Assembly (NCBI GenBank): GCA_001695595.3
Contig: MBPM02000032.1
Coordinates: 620,001-684,000 of the forward strand
From: Plasmopara viticola
Lineage: Eukaryota > Oomycota > Peronosporomycetes > Peronosporales > Peronosporaceae
DNA length: 64,000 nucleotides
Direction of reading: 5' to 3'
Below the pieces are notes generated by a model, which saw only the letters and a list, made by a program, of their open reading frames with translations, did no database searches and was not told the DNA's origin. A program made the translations under genes and the position numbers. Positions 44,877 to 56,238 of the stretch are shown in pieces; position 1 is the first letter of the stretch, and the number at the start of each line of letters is the position of its first letter.

Positions 44877-45060
44877 CGCGCCAACCGCATCCGGATTGGC
44901 TCCTTTAATGTGAATTCTCTAGGTTCGAAGCGCAAGAAGCACGTAACACTCCCCGAAGATCTCCGGCGCTACCGCGTCGATATCCTTGGCCTCCGCGAAA
45001 CCAAGATCTACGATAGAGGTGAGCATGGCATTGATGACTTCCTTCTAACCCTGAAAAAAA
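44877..45060 (+). pseudogene. LINE endonuclease remnant (N-terminal)
   Basis: The frame encodes RIGSFNVNSLGSKRKK and then VDILGLRETKIYDR. These are the first two conserved motifs of APE-type endonucleases (an Asn in NVNSL; a Glu in the RETK motif that binds the metal). The domain breaks off at a run of A residues (45051-45062), after which the frame and the sequence change to reverse-transcriptase C-terminus. Confidence 0.75.
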
Positions 45061-45062
45061 AA

Positions 45063-45849
45063 AAACGAAGCCAAGACCGAAGTCACCGAAATCCGCCGCC
45101 ATTGCAACCCGTCGGGCGCCACTCGACACGCCCGATCCCGAGAAGAAACCTGGCACCACACTAAGAAGCTCGGAACACTCCTCGGCGATATTAAATATCT
45201 ATCCCGACGCAAGTCCCTGGCCACCCTCGCGCTCCACCGCCTCTGGTCCGTCTGGCTCCGCCCCACGTTCATCTCACCCAAGACACGCATTCGATTGTAC
45301 AACACCTACGTTCTACCGATTCTGCTGTACAACTGGGCTCTTACCAAGTCAGAGCTCCACGGCCTCGAGAGATTCCATCGCCGCCAGCTTCGCTACGCTC
45401 TTGGCTATCGCAACCCCCGACCCATTTCGAATGCAAGACTCTACGACCTCTGTGATGAGCGGCCGCTGAGACTACGACTGACACAAGCTCGCTGGCGCCT
45501 GTTTGGCCATGTACTTCGCCGCTATCCCGACATTCCAGCTGACCTCCAGATGCGTCCCTACTTCTTCTCCACCGCAGCAAAATGGCGCGGACGTCCCCGC
45601 ACCACGCTCCCCTCGACACTCGACCACAATCTTGTTTCCCGTGGCTCCGGCTTTCGACTCCGGACAGCACAAGACCTCGAAGTGGTACGTACCCTTGCAC
45701 AAGACCGAAAGAAATGGAAGACCCATTTGACCTCGGTGCTGGATGCACTGCCCGCCGAACGAGACTCGACGTATGCGGACACCACTCTATGCCGTGGACT
45801 AGCCAGACTGAGCCTAGCACGTGCATACCTTGGCAACGCGATAACGTAA
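45063..45849 (+). pseudogene. LINE reverse transcriptase remnant (C-terminal)
   Basis: One open frame runs to the stop at 45849. It covers the region after the RT palm of non-LTR elements: KKLGTLLGDIKYLSRRKSLA, RIRLYNTYVLPILLYNWALT, LERFHRRQLRYALGYR and LRLTQARWRLFGHVLRRYPD. No catalytic YxDD motif is present, because that part is deleted. The order and spacing are typical of the thumb and connection region. Confidence 0.85.
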
Positions 45850-45876
45850 TGCATTACATTACATTAATGTGCCCTG

Positions 45877-46668
45877 CTCAATACCGGTCTCGACAAAGAT
45901 TTTGCATTGGACCATCCAGAAATATTACCATACCGACACCAGCATTGATTAACGATGATATGATCTCCGAGTACGTATGGGCTGATTAATTTAACTTTTC
46001 TTAAGTTAAAGGTGGGAATTTTAACCGAATGGGCGGGATACGCATCCTAATTCTCTTAGTTTTCTATTCTCTGATTTCTGAGGCGACCAGAATACCCGTA
46101 AGTAATCAGCCGGCCTGCTCCCAGTTGTAGCAATGATATCGAAACAATAGTAAGTGATTTTTTTTTATCCAAAAAATGGTATGTCACTTTTCTAAGCTGG
46201 GTTCTTACGTCCGTGCTACTACAGAGTTTCATTGAGAATATTATAAAGTAATGACATACTTAGATGATTACCTTTAGGGAGCCGTTAACCCCTCCACTTT
46301 TATAGGTCCCCTACACCATCTTCTCGGTATTTGATTGGCTTTGGGACACAAAAATGCACGAAAAGTCGAAAAGCAGAAAGCAGCGCGGATGGCCAGCGCT
46401 GTAGATGCCAAAAAAATATTTGTGCTGGCCTTCATCGGTCTGGATACCTAGAAGTAGTACCTTAATGCTTGGGCCGTATTCGCAATACGCTGCAATTCCG
46501 CCTTGAATCTTATTGTATTTGTAGCCTGGCCACAAATCGTCCTGAACCGGCACTACAGAGCAGATCAGTCCCCGCAGCGTTTATGGCACCTCCATATGGC
46601 TCCCAGTCTGAGTTTTCTAATCATTGATGCGCAAACGAATACTGGAATGCAATCCATTCGCCCTCTCC
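45877..46668. other. Inverted dispersed repeat and effector upstream region
   Basis: No gene is seen. The sequence is the reverse complement (diverged) of 4500-5170 and 39950-40620, marking the point from which the array runs in the opposite orientation. Confidence 0.5.
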
Positions 46669-46682
46669 TTTCATTATTCAAT
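46669..46682 (+). promoter_or_regulatory. Inr of effector copy 7, FPR damaged
   Basis: TTTCATTATTCAAT retains the initiator. The following family sequence CGCCATCAAG is deleted, so the FPR is incomplete and the Inr sits only about 9 bp from the ATG at 46691. Confidence 0.5.
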
Positions 46683-46690
46683 GTTCACAA

Positions 46691-47426
46691 ATGCATCTTT
46701 GTAGCGTTGCTCGAACACTCTTTTTTGTTTTCTTCCTTCTTGCAAAAGCCGATGCTTCTGCGAATGCGACTGCGTCCCCCGCACCCTCAGTGACCTTATC
46801 ACCCACTGCGAAGCAACCTGGTACCCTCCTCTCGGACCCGCCGAACGCAAGAGACGAAGAGAGGGCTCCAGGTATGGAAAATCTCGAATTTGCAACTTTA
46901 CTGACCAAGGGCAAGCAGGCAAGGATGACTCAAATTGACCCCACTACCCTTGGGTTCAAGATGGGTTGGTGGAGGCTGATTAGTGTGCATCCTTCCATTG
47001 TCTTCACAAAATTAAAGCTCTACCTGGTTCAGGGGAACATTTTGAAGAATTCTACGTTTCGTCATTGGGTCCACTACGTGGATACCTATAATCCGTACCA
47101 TCCCGGGGAGCAAGAGTCAATTTATGCAAGGTTAGAGAAGCAATTTAACTCTAAACAGTTGGATACGATGCTGGGAGACGCAGTGCAATAAAAAAAACGG
47201 TCAATTCGAAAGCTTGGCTTGAGACTACAGAAAGAGCGGAGGAGATTTAAGCGAAAGTCTTTCGTTAGAAAAGAGCAGGGACGGACGTGACTCTTGACGA
47301 GATTGTGTAAGCCTCTTCAAAACAGACAAGGTTGAGATTATTATCAGAACAGCAAAGACTGAAGATGGAAAGAAGTTCGCGGAGCGTTTGGAGACGATGT
47401 ATGCGAAGGAGTTGGCAGGTGCGTAA
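46691..47426 (+). pseudogene. dEER LWY effector, truncated with internal deletion (copy 7)
   Basis: Signal peptide (MHLCSVARTLFFVFFLLAKADA), NAT, DEER at the usual place, and module 1 are readable. The frame ends at 47191 after MLGDAVQ. Beyond it, degenerate pieces of the family continue (LRLQKERR-like near 47225, then the C-terminal helix region at 47330-47420), ending in the family TAA at 47424-47426. Most of modules 2 and 3 is deleted. The DEER-proximal residues AKQPGTLLSDPPNA place it near type B. Confidence 0.85.
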
Positions 47427-47639
47427 GCTTAGGAGTTGCCTCTATTGGCAATTAGATCAGAGTCGTTGCAGTTTTAGCATTGTAAGACTGAAGAGATGAA
47501 TATAGTAGTGTTACATGACTTAAGACAGCAAAGTACGATATGTCAGCCATTGAGGCAATGCATTTTTCTCTTGTGGTATTTGTATTTTGTTGCACCACAC
47601 CCTATCAGCTTATCGTTATACGCGTGCAATCATCTCTGT

Positions 47640-50206
47640 CAAAAGTGCATGCGGTGCCGTTTCATCTTTCCTTTCTTCTTGAGCTCCTTTGCAGCGTACG
47701 TGCAGTTGCTGCACATGCAACAGCAAGCAGGTTGCGACTCGCTCGCGCACGACGTTGTCGTCGCCACACACCACCACTGCGAAGATGCAGCTCTTGCAAA
47801 AGCCTGAGCAAGAGATTGCTCTTGTCGAAACGCCTCATCTTCTCGCTTCCGCATTCACTCTCTCCCGCTTGCCGTCGTCCTCCTTTTTCAACTTCACGGA
47901 CACGCCCCTCCTCAATTGTTCTGTTACCAAAAGCACGCGTCTTTGCCACGTCACGAGATCGAATCTTTTGACAAAAAAAGTCAAGCATTTCATAAACCAC
48001 TTCACCTTCCATGCAGTTTTAAGCTGCGTCGGCCACACAATCGACACCGTCAGTATCGAAAACCTGCTCTTGGACAACCTACTCGCGACATTGCAGTGCA
48101 AACACTCAGCAATCAGCTCTGTCCGTCTCTCTTTACCTTCAAACATCATCTTTTGCACGGCACGACCACGTAGCAGTCTCTGAAGTAAGCGCACTGCGTC
48201 CTCGACTTCGTTCTCCTGGGCATCATTGGCACGGTCAAGTACACGATCGGGTGTAGGCGGGCGTACAAGTGGTTGCTGTTATCAGCGAGCGCTTCTTGAC
48301 AGTGAGCTGCCAAATTTTTCGTGAGATCGATCAGTAGCTCCAATTCTTGTGGCATTACCGGAGTCATCCTTAACTCCTTACTATTATTACTAATTGACTC
48401 GATCTTGACGAGGTGTGCCTCAACAGCCGCTTCCTTCCTATTCTTAAAGGTACGACCACCTATTTCACGAGGCTTGGATTTCATTGTAGCGGGTACCAGC
48501 ATTTAGGCTGGCATCGCTTTCTCAAGGTCGCGCACAGCTTTGACATTCAAAAACTGGGGCTTTTCGATCCCTTGTTTCAAGACATCACTCTGTCCAGCCT
48601 CACCGTCACAATGATAGAAGCTTGTCTCGTTGTCGCTCAGGCTTTGACGCCCAAGGCACTTTCCTTCTTGCGCTCTGGAAGAGCTGTTTTGAGCAGAGCA
48701 ACCCGTTCAGTGTGAAATACATCGATTTCCAAATCGCGATATGCCCACTTGCGGGTTCAAAATGGCCTTGCATCACAAAAGTTAGCTTCGTCGGTCATAC
48801 GAGGGCAACTCCAACGCACCCTTTTTTCGATTGCATTTGATAAGAATTGACTCCGATTGCCCAATTGATGGCTGTTGCTTAATTCTGCAAGCGTTTCTAC
48901 CTCGGGGGTTCGACCAAGGGTACTATTTTCTCGGGACAGTGTAGTCGGGTGCGCACGGATCTGTCTGCGATTCTGACTCACGATAAAGAAGTTGCATGCC
49001 CACAAACGGGTGCGTTTCTCAACCATTTCACCCGCTTCGTCGAGCTTTTGCGAGGCTTTAGTGGAGGTGTGGGCACAAATGACACAAGCGCTAGGAAGAC
49101 TTTGGGTGGCTCGGCTTCGAGGTGCACGTTGATGTGAAAATGTGTCGTTGACAAGCTCCACTGTACGACTCGCGAGCATTGTTTCGATCGTGTACGCACG
49201 TTCCCACATCAATAATGCTGACACGTTTGCACTTGACGTGATACTGCCCAACATTTGCATCCATTCGGCTACAAGGTCGGCTGTTTTTCCAAGCAAAGAT
49301 GTGTCGATTAAAGAAACAGGCTTGCCAAAGCGTACAGACGAGTGGCCAAGACGAAAGGAACAATCCTCTTACGCTTTCCTTTTCTTCGGCTAAAGCAAGC
49401 AACTGATTGGCATATACATTGACCTCGTCCACGTTTAAATAGTCCAAATGGTTCTTGTGGGTGGGTGCATACGCGGCACTTACGTCTCCTTCCGACGCTT
49501 CGAGTACACGACGCCCTTGATGCAGAGACTTTACGTCGACGTGAAGATTATCAAAGAGGAGACGCCATGTCTTTGTCAAATGCCACCCAAGACATCGAAC
49601 TGCTGGTATGACCATGTCCGACTGTAAGCTCTTTAAGATGTGCGTCACTTGCACAAGTTCTAATGAACTCGCCATTTTCATTCTTAAAAGGAGTCTGCGA
49701 AAGTGTCTGTCTGCAGATGATGGTCGTCTGCCTCGAAGACTTACGTCCGTACGAGCACGAAGATTCGAGAACAAGTCTAATACTGCGAGCCTCATGTCGG
49801 TCAATTGGTGTCGTCAATCGATGTAAGCTCTGCGTCATCAACGACCTCGCTGTCGAAACACTACGTTGCTCAATGGATGACAACTACCACGTTGGCTCCA
49901 CAACATATTCAACCCCATGTTGACATATCATTACCCTATCATTCTTAACTACACTGTCCGACACAAATTGTCGAGTGTCCTGCTGAAGCCTTGTCCACTC
50001 TTAAAGAAGCGTCCGATTCTTCATCCACTCGGACTTTGGATGCAACGACACGTCTGGAGGCTTTGGCTGTGAGTTCCTGCTGCTGACTCGCGTCCGTTTA
50101 CTTGAGAAACGTGCGCCCTTTGTCCTGATTAAAATCTATGATAGCAAAGCTGCAGTCTCAACGAAGCTTCATCAGGCATGAGTAGTGGACGTAGAGTCGC
50201 TGGCAT
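47640..50206 (-). pseudogene. CFAP91-like pseudogene, copy 7
   Basis: The most complete copy, with both alternative deletions of the other copies filled. From the C-terminal side it reads [15 protein letters not shown] and [17 protein letters not shown] in the frame 47662-48012. A frame near 48180 has [20 protein letters not shown] followed by [13 protein letters not shown], and 48146-48502 has [20 protein letters not shown]. The unrecognised first half (49091-49883) includes SSLELVQVTHILKSLQSDMV. These CFAP91-type motifs occur in family order, but frames change several times, so no protein is expected. Confidence 0.7.
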
Positions 50207-51312
50207 CTTAGCCGTGCTTGACAGGCGACCGAGAATAAAGCATTCAGCTAATCAGAAGTCTTAAAAGTCAATCAATTCAATTCATATCTAACGTAAAGTG
50301 GTGGCTGAGTATCAAATCCCAAATTAATAATATATAGGGCTAATTAATCTTCCTCTCTTGAAATGAAATTTGGGATGGTTAACCGAATGGGCTGGATGTG
50401 CATCCTAATCCATACTGAAATGGTCTGCCTTCTCTTCAATCTTAATGCTAACTTGCACACACAATGTGCCCCGTCGTCATAGCATTGATTATCGGTTTTT
50501 GTGATCGTACTAAAGTCACCACATTTTTTTGTGTATGCATCAAAACTTGCATAACGGCAATGTCAAAAATGCTACTTTAGCCAGAATTAAAAATTGCGCG
50601 TTTTTTAGCAGCCTGGTTTCTCTTTGAAATATAAGAGCTATGTTCAGCGACGAGCACTTCGATTCTCATCTCTTTTATTGTCTCAGCACGGCTCTACGTT
50701 CTGATTAAAGCGGTCAATGCCGAGCTGGTGTCACAAAGGTAAACGACTGCTTCTGGTGCGCCTTTATCTGGCCGTTCTGCCTTTAAAGAGTCACTTGTAG
50801 AACAAATTTGGGGCCGGATGGCCAAAAATCAATATCATACCGGCACGCAGTCAAGATACCATGTCTCTATTATTTTAGGCTAAATAGTAAAAATGTAAGC
50901 AAAATCATAGGCGGGTAATTGTGCTTAAATAAACCAATCATGCAAAAAATTAAAGTGGTTTTTAATAGCTAAACGTGCTAAAAAGTCGAGAGTTACCACA
51001 AACAAAACAATACTATTGCTACTACTTGACAGTGCAGCTGTCGGTCTGGATATATAGAAGCAGAACTGATTTATACAAGCCAATGCTTAGCCGTATCCGC
51101 AATACGCAGCAATTCAGTCTTAGCGCCATATTTGAGCCCTATTGTATTCGTAGCCAAGCCACAAATCGTCGAGCAGACGTCGGCATCATTGCTGAACCGG
51201 CACTACAGAGTAGATTCGCAGCGTTTATGGTGTCTCTTGATGGCTTCCAAACCGTGACTTTGAATCAATGATGTGGATAAGGATACTAGATTGCAATCCA
51301 CTCGCCCTCTCC
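50207..51312. other. Inverted spacer repeat with an empty SINE site
   Basis: No gene is seen. 50207-50760 is the inverted form of the spacer at 221-848. At 50787-50800 (AGAGTCACTTGTAG) the sequence passes uninterrupted through the position where other units carry the SINE. 50990-51312 is effector upstream region. Confidence 0.6.
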
Positions 51313-51328
51313 TTTCATTATACAATTC
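51313..51328 (+). promoter_or_regulatory. Inr+FPR core promoter of effector copy 8
   Basis: TTTCATTATACAATTC, 16 bp upstream of the ATG at 51345 and downstream of the in-frame ATG at 51273. Confidence 0.7.
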
Positions 51329-51344
51329 GCCAGCAAATTTAAAG

Positions 51345-52496
51345 ATGCATCTTCGCAGCGTTGCTCGAACACTCATATTAGTCTTCTTCCTTGTATCGAC
51401 AGCCGATGCTTCTACAAATGCGACTGCGTCTTCCGCACCCTCACGGACCTTTTCATCCACTGTGAATCAACCCAATGCCCTCCTCTCGGACCCGCTGAAC
51501 GCAAGAGACGAAGAGAGAGCTCCAGATATCGAAGATTTCGGCTTGGGAACTAAATTTCCCACTTTTCTGGCCAAGACCAAGCAGGCAGTGATGATCCCAA
51601 TTGCCGACGCTCAGCTTCTGCTCAAAGTAGGTTGGTGGAGGCTGAAAAGTGTGGATCCTTCCATTGTCTACACCAATCTAGAGCTTGATCAGATCGAAGA
51701 GAACATTTTGTCGAACTTTTGGTTTCGTATTTGGGTCAGATACGTGGATAACTATAATCCGTACAATCCCGGGGCGGAAGTGTCAGTTTTAGCAAAGTTA
51801 AAGGAGCGATTTGGTGATCGTAAATTGGCAATGATGCTGGATCAAGCAAAGAGTGAGGCAAACCCGTCAATTATAGCTCTTGGCACGAGACTACAGAAAG
51901 AGCAGATGGAAGCTTGGAAAAAGCGCCCGGTTTCTCCAGAAGAGCTTTACAACCGTTTGCAGTCGGACCCGAGCCACCCAATCTTGCTTACCGGTGGTGA
52001 GTATGACATCTGGAACATTTATTTGAGCGAGTACAACCCTGGTACGTCAATGACGCACCTCAAGCAGCTCCTCCACACTTTCAATTACGGGGATCTGTCT
52101 TCGCTACTAATTGCTTCAAAACGGTCAGAGAAAACAGCGATGCTGGCGATTAACCTGCAACTCGAGTTGGAAGAGGAATGGGTGAGTCAGAATGTGGCGC
52201 CGGGGCGTGTCTTCAAATATTTAATGCTTGACAAAAAACCCTTTGAACTTTTCGATAACCCGGAGCTCATGTCATGGGTGAGGTATGCGAAACTGTATCG
52301 GGAAAAGAAAGGGCAGAACGTGACTCTTGCCCAGGTCCTTGTAAACATCTTTGACAAGAACAAAATTGAGCGTATATACTGGACAGCGAATACTGAAGAC
52401 AAAAAGAAGTTGGTGGAGGATTTGGAGCCGGTGTTGGTGGAGAAGTTAAGGGAGTATTTGGAGAAGAAGTGGGATAGGGAGTTGGCAGACGCGTAA
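51345..52496 (+). CDS. Secreted dEER LWY effector (copy 8)
   Basis: 383 residues, intact. Signal peptide 1-22 (MHLRSVARTLILVFFL, ending ADA), NAT at 25-27, DEER at 55-58. The RxLR position reads NALLSDPL, so no canonical RxLR. Module 1 has IWVRYVDNYNPYNPG (about 129-143), module 2 has IWNIYLSEYNPG, and module 3 has SWVRYAKLYREKKGQNVTLA. It ends in a long Lys/Glu-rich helix (KLREYLEKKWDRELADA). This is the intact form of the C-terminus that is cut off by nonsense in copies 2 and 5. The longer frame from 51273 adds 24 residues that are probably not transcribed. Confidence 0.87.
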   Translation: MHLRSVARTLILVFFLVSTADASTNATASSAPSRTFSSTVNQPNALLSDPLNARDEERAPDIEDFGLGTKFPTFLAKTKQAVMIPIADAQLLLKVGWWRLKSVDPSIVYTNLELDQIEENILSNFWFRIWVRYVDNYNPYNPGAEVSVLAKLKERFGDRKLAMMLDQAKSEANPSIIALGTRLQKEQMEAWKKRPVSPEELYNRLQSDPSHPILLTGGEYDIWNIYLSEYNPGTSMTHLKQLLHTFNYGDLSSLLIASKRSEKTAMLAINLQLELEEEWVSQNVAPGRVFKYLMLDKKPFELFDNPELMSWVRYAKLYREKKGQNVTLAQVLVNIFDKNKIERIYWTANTEDKKKLVEDLEPVLVEKLREYLEKKWDRELADA

Positions 52497-52739
52497 GCTT
52501 AAAGGTTGCGTCTATCGTCGATTGTGTTTGAGTCGTTGCACCATTAGTATTGTAGGACTGAAGAGATTAAGGACTTGATGAATATAGTGGTGTTGCATGA
52601 CTTAAGACAGAAATGTACGGGATATATCAGTCAATTAGGCAGTGCCGTTAAAAATCCTTCTCTTGTGTTTCTTGCAATAAGTACCCCAAAGTAACTCCTC
52701 GTTACGCGCCTGCAATCATCTCTGTCGAAAAAGCATGTG

Positions 52740-55293
52740 CCGCCGTGTCAAAGTTCCTTTTATCTTGAGCTGGTTTGCAGCGTACGTGCTGTTGCTGCAC
52801 ATGCAACAGCAAGAAAGTTGTGACTAGACGTTTTCGTCGCTGTCCACCTTGCTCTCCAGCTTTTGTACACACCACCACTGCGAAGATACAGCTCTTGCAA
52901 AACCTAAGCATGAGATTGCTGTGTTGCAACTTCACGGACACGCCGCTCATCGATTGTTTTGTTAACAAAAGCACACCTCTTTGCCTTTTGACAGAAAGTC
53001 AAGCATTTCACAAACTACTTCACCACCCATTGCAGTTTTGAGCTGCGTCGGCCACACGATCGACACCGTCAGTATCGAAAACCTGCTGTCCGTCTCTCTT
53101 TACCTTCAACCATCAAGGTTTGCACGGCACGACCACGAATCAGTCTTTAATGGAAACGCACTGCGTCCTCAACTTTGTTCTCCTGGGCATCATTGGCACG
53201 GCCAAGTATACAATCGGGTGTAGGCTGGCGTACAAGTGGTTGCTGTTTTTGGCGAGCGCTTCTTGACAGTGAGCTGCCAAATTTCTCGTGAGATTGGTCA
53301 AACTTGTGGCATCACTGGCGTTAACCTCTAACTCCTTGCCATTGATAACACTTGACTCTATCTTGACGAGGTGCACCTCATTAGCCGCTTCTTTCCTATC
53401 CTTGAAAGTACGACCACCTCTTTCACGACCATCGAAGCTGGCGCTTTTTCTATGTCGCGCACAGCTTTGACATCCAGCAACTGATGTGCGTACACTTGCG
53501 AGCCAAAGTCGACATACTCGGCAAGAATGTCTCGGGTGGCTCGGCTTCGAAGTGCGTCAAAACTAGGAGTCGATGAAACTAAACACGGTGAATTACGCTT
53601 ACGAGTTGACTTCCCTATGTTGTATTCTGGTAGGTGCTCATGCTGACTGTACTTGCTGATTTCGAAAATGCTCGATCGACGCCTTTGCGGAACAAGCCAC
53701 CAGAGGTCGGGACTATATACACCGTGTCTGTAGCTAGTTACACCATTCCTGGCTATACGAGGACGAGGAGACGTACCATATACTTAGGCGACGAATGTGA
53801 CGTTAATGTGAAAAATGTGTCGTTGGCAAGCCCACTGTACGACTTTCGAGCATTGTTTCGGTCGTGTACGCACGTTTCGACATCAATAATGCTGACACGA
53901 TTGCACTTGACGTAGTAGTACCCGACGTTTGCCTCCGTTCGGCTACAAGGTTGGCTGTTTGCAAAGATGGGTTGATGAAAGAAACAGCCTCGCCAAAGCT
54001 CACATACGAGTGACCAAAACGAAGAATGAAGAGATATCACACTGAACAAAACAATCCTCTGACGCTTTCCATTTATTTGACTTTACCAAGCAAGTGATTG
54101 GCATATCCTTTGACCTCGTACACTTTGTCGTAATCGAATGAAAACGAAACAATAGGTATTGTTTTTTTTCTTCAACTTTTGTCACTGCTTCTATCTTGGA
54201 ACATGTTGTTGTTTACGTAATTAATCAACATTGACAGAAAGCCCAAACGAGGTTCGCACACTCGACCATGCCGTGGTCGACCCCCTTCCACAACAATTGA
54301 ATTCCCATCGTCCAATAATTCATAAACGTATTGTTCCAATACTCCTTTATTTAGACGATCCGTTTGGAAGGATCGACATGTGGTAAAACTGCCAAAGAAG
54401 GCCCAGCAAGTGGTAAATTTAAACATTGTAAGCTGCAATGCGAGGTAATGGAATGCCGTACGCAAAATAAACGTAATTGATAATTAAATAGTCCAAATTT
54501 CTTTTGTGGGTGGGTGCATACACACGACACTTCCGCCTCCTTCCGATGCTTCGAGTACACGATGCCCTTGATGCAGAGACTTTATTTCGACGTTAAGATT
54601 ATCAAAGAGGAGACGTCATGTCTTTGTCAACAGCCACGCAAGACATCGAACTGCTGGTATGACCATGTCCGACTGTAAGCTCTTCAAGATGTGCGTCACT
54701 TGCTCGAGTTCTAATGAACTCGTCATTTTCATTCTTGAAAGGAGATAGCGAAAGTGGCTGACTGCAGACGATGGACGTCTGCCTCGAAAATTAACGTTCG
54801 TACCAGCACGAAAGATGGAGAACAAGTCTAATACTGCGTGCCTCACGTTGGTCAATAGGTGTATTAGACTCGGCTCTAATCGATGTGAGCTCTGCGTCAT
54901 CAACGACCTCGCTGTCGCAGCACAACGTTGCTCAATGGATGACAACAATCACGTTGGCTCCATACCATTTCACGACCCCATGTTGACGGATCAACAACCA
55001 GTCATTCTCAACTTCACTGTCCGACAGGAATTGTCGCGTGTCCTGCTGAAGCCTTGTCCAGTCCTGAGTCAATGTCCATTTCTCCGTCCACTCGGATTTA
55101 AAATGCGATTGCAAAGTGCTATACTAGATGTGGCAACGACACGGCTTGAGGCTTTGGCTGTGAGCTCCTGCTGCTGACTCGTGTCCGTTTTCTTGAGTCA
55201 CGTGCGACCTTTGTCCTGATATATTTGATAGCGAAGCTGCAGTCTCAACGTAGCTTCATCCGGCATGTGTAGTGGACGTAGATGCGCTGGCAT
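52740..55293 (-). pseudogene. CFAP91-like pseudogene, copy 8
   Basis: Inverted copy. The first half starts from the CAT at 55291-55293, and 54616-54948 has SSLELEQVTHILKSLQSDMV. The middle is interrupted by foreign sequence at about 54126-54487. The second half is shortened: the LEFIRIERNRKK and coiled-coil region is largely missing between 53400 and 53640. The C-terminal piece near 52770-52860 is short. Stops occur throughout. Confidence 0.6.
54126..54487. repeat. Unidentified insertion in CFAP91-like copies 8 and 9
   Basis: About 360 bp absent from all + strand copies, where the site reads TTGGACTATTTCAACGTG. Shorter, diverged homologous DNA lies at about 59334-59573. Shared blocks include ACATGTTGTTGTTTACGTAA, CACACTCGACCATGCCGTGG and CGTACGCAAAATAAACGTAA. 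I see no clear terminal repeats or coding capacity, so the type is unknown. Confidence 0.5.
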
Positions 55294-55921
55294 CTTAGCC
55301 GTGCTTGACAGGCGACCGAGAACAAAGCGTTCAGCTAATCAGAAGTCTCAAAAAGTCAATCAATTCAATTCATATTTAACGTAAAGTGGTGGCTGCGTAT
55401 CAAACAATCCCAAATTAATAATATATAAGGCTAATCAATTTTTCTCTCTTGAAATGAATTGTTGGATGGTTAACCGAATGGGCGGGATGTGCATCCTAAT
55501 TCATACTGTAAATGGTCTGCCTTCTCTTCAATATTTATGCCAATTTGCACGTCCAATGTGCCCCGTCGTCATGTCCATAAGACTGCTTGATACCGGTCTC
55601 AAAAAACATCTTCCGTTGGACCATCTTAAAATATTGCCATAAACATTTTTGTGATCGTGCTAAAGTCGCAAGATTTAAGTTTTTTTGCATTAACACCTAA
55701 ATAATTGCAATGTCAAAAGTGATACTCCTAACAAAAATAAAAATCGCGCGTTTTTCACTTCGATTCACTGGTTTCACTCTGAAAATTAATAGCTACGATT
55801 TTCATCTCTTTAATTGCCTCAGCACGGCTCTACGTTAAAGCGGTCAATGCCGAGCGGGAGTCACGAGTACACTCGACATTGACCGCTTCTGGTGCGCTTC
55901 TCTTATCGGTATAAAAGCTTC
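55294..55921. repeat. Inter-unit spacer repeat, inverted
   Basis: Inverted form of 221-848, with the inverted repeat at 55839-55887. No gene is seen. Confidence 0.5.
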
Positions 55922-55936
55922 CAGAGTTACTTATAG

Positions 55937-56223
55937 CGATTTAAGCTACCGGAACTTACGCGCTAGGACTAAGTTGCCTCTACCGCGGGATGCTAGTAGC
56001 GATCCGACCTACATTGGGACCGGGTTCCGTACCCCTCATTACACTATGGGGCTTTTTCGGTCATTGGGACGTACCCCACCTAACCCTTTTGTACCTAATC
56101 GGGCGCGAGTTTGTAGGTCACACACTCGGGTGTGATGGCTCGTCCACTTTAGTGACCTACATCCTATAGGTATCGAACCAGGTAGCACCCGGTCCGGCTG
56201 ACCGCTCGAGCCACAGGGTCGGT
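55937..56223 (-). mobile_element. tRNA-derived SINE (copy 7), minus strand
   Basis: Flanked by CAGAGTTACTTATAG (55922-55936) and CAGAGTCACTTATAG (56224-56238), a 15-bp target duplication with one mismatch. A and B boxes are present on the minus strand. Confidence 0.85.
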
Positions 56224-56238
56224 CAGAGTCACTTATAG

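Larger units (their letters stand above)
44717..45865 (+). mobile_element. LINE retrotransposon, internally deleted (1.15 kb)
   Basis: The 5' end TTTCGGAAAAGGTTGGGG and the 3' tail (ATTAC)n are those of the short elements. AATGTGCCCTG flanks it at 44706-44716 and 45866-45876. Between them are the start of an APE-type endonuclease and the C-terminal part of a reverse transcriptase. The rest of both domains is missing. This is the longest family member in the window and the apparent source of the short family's ends. Confidence 0.85.
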
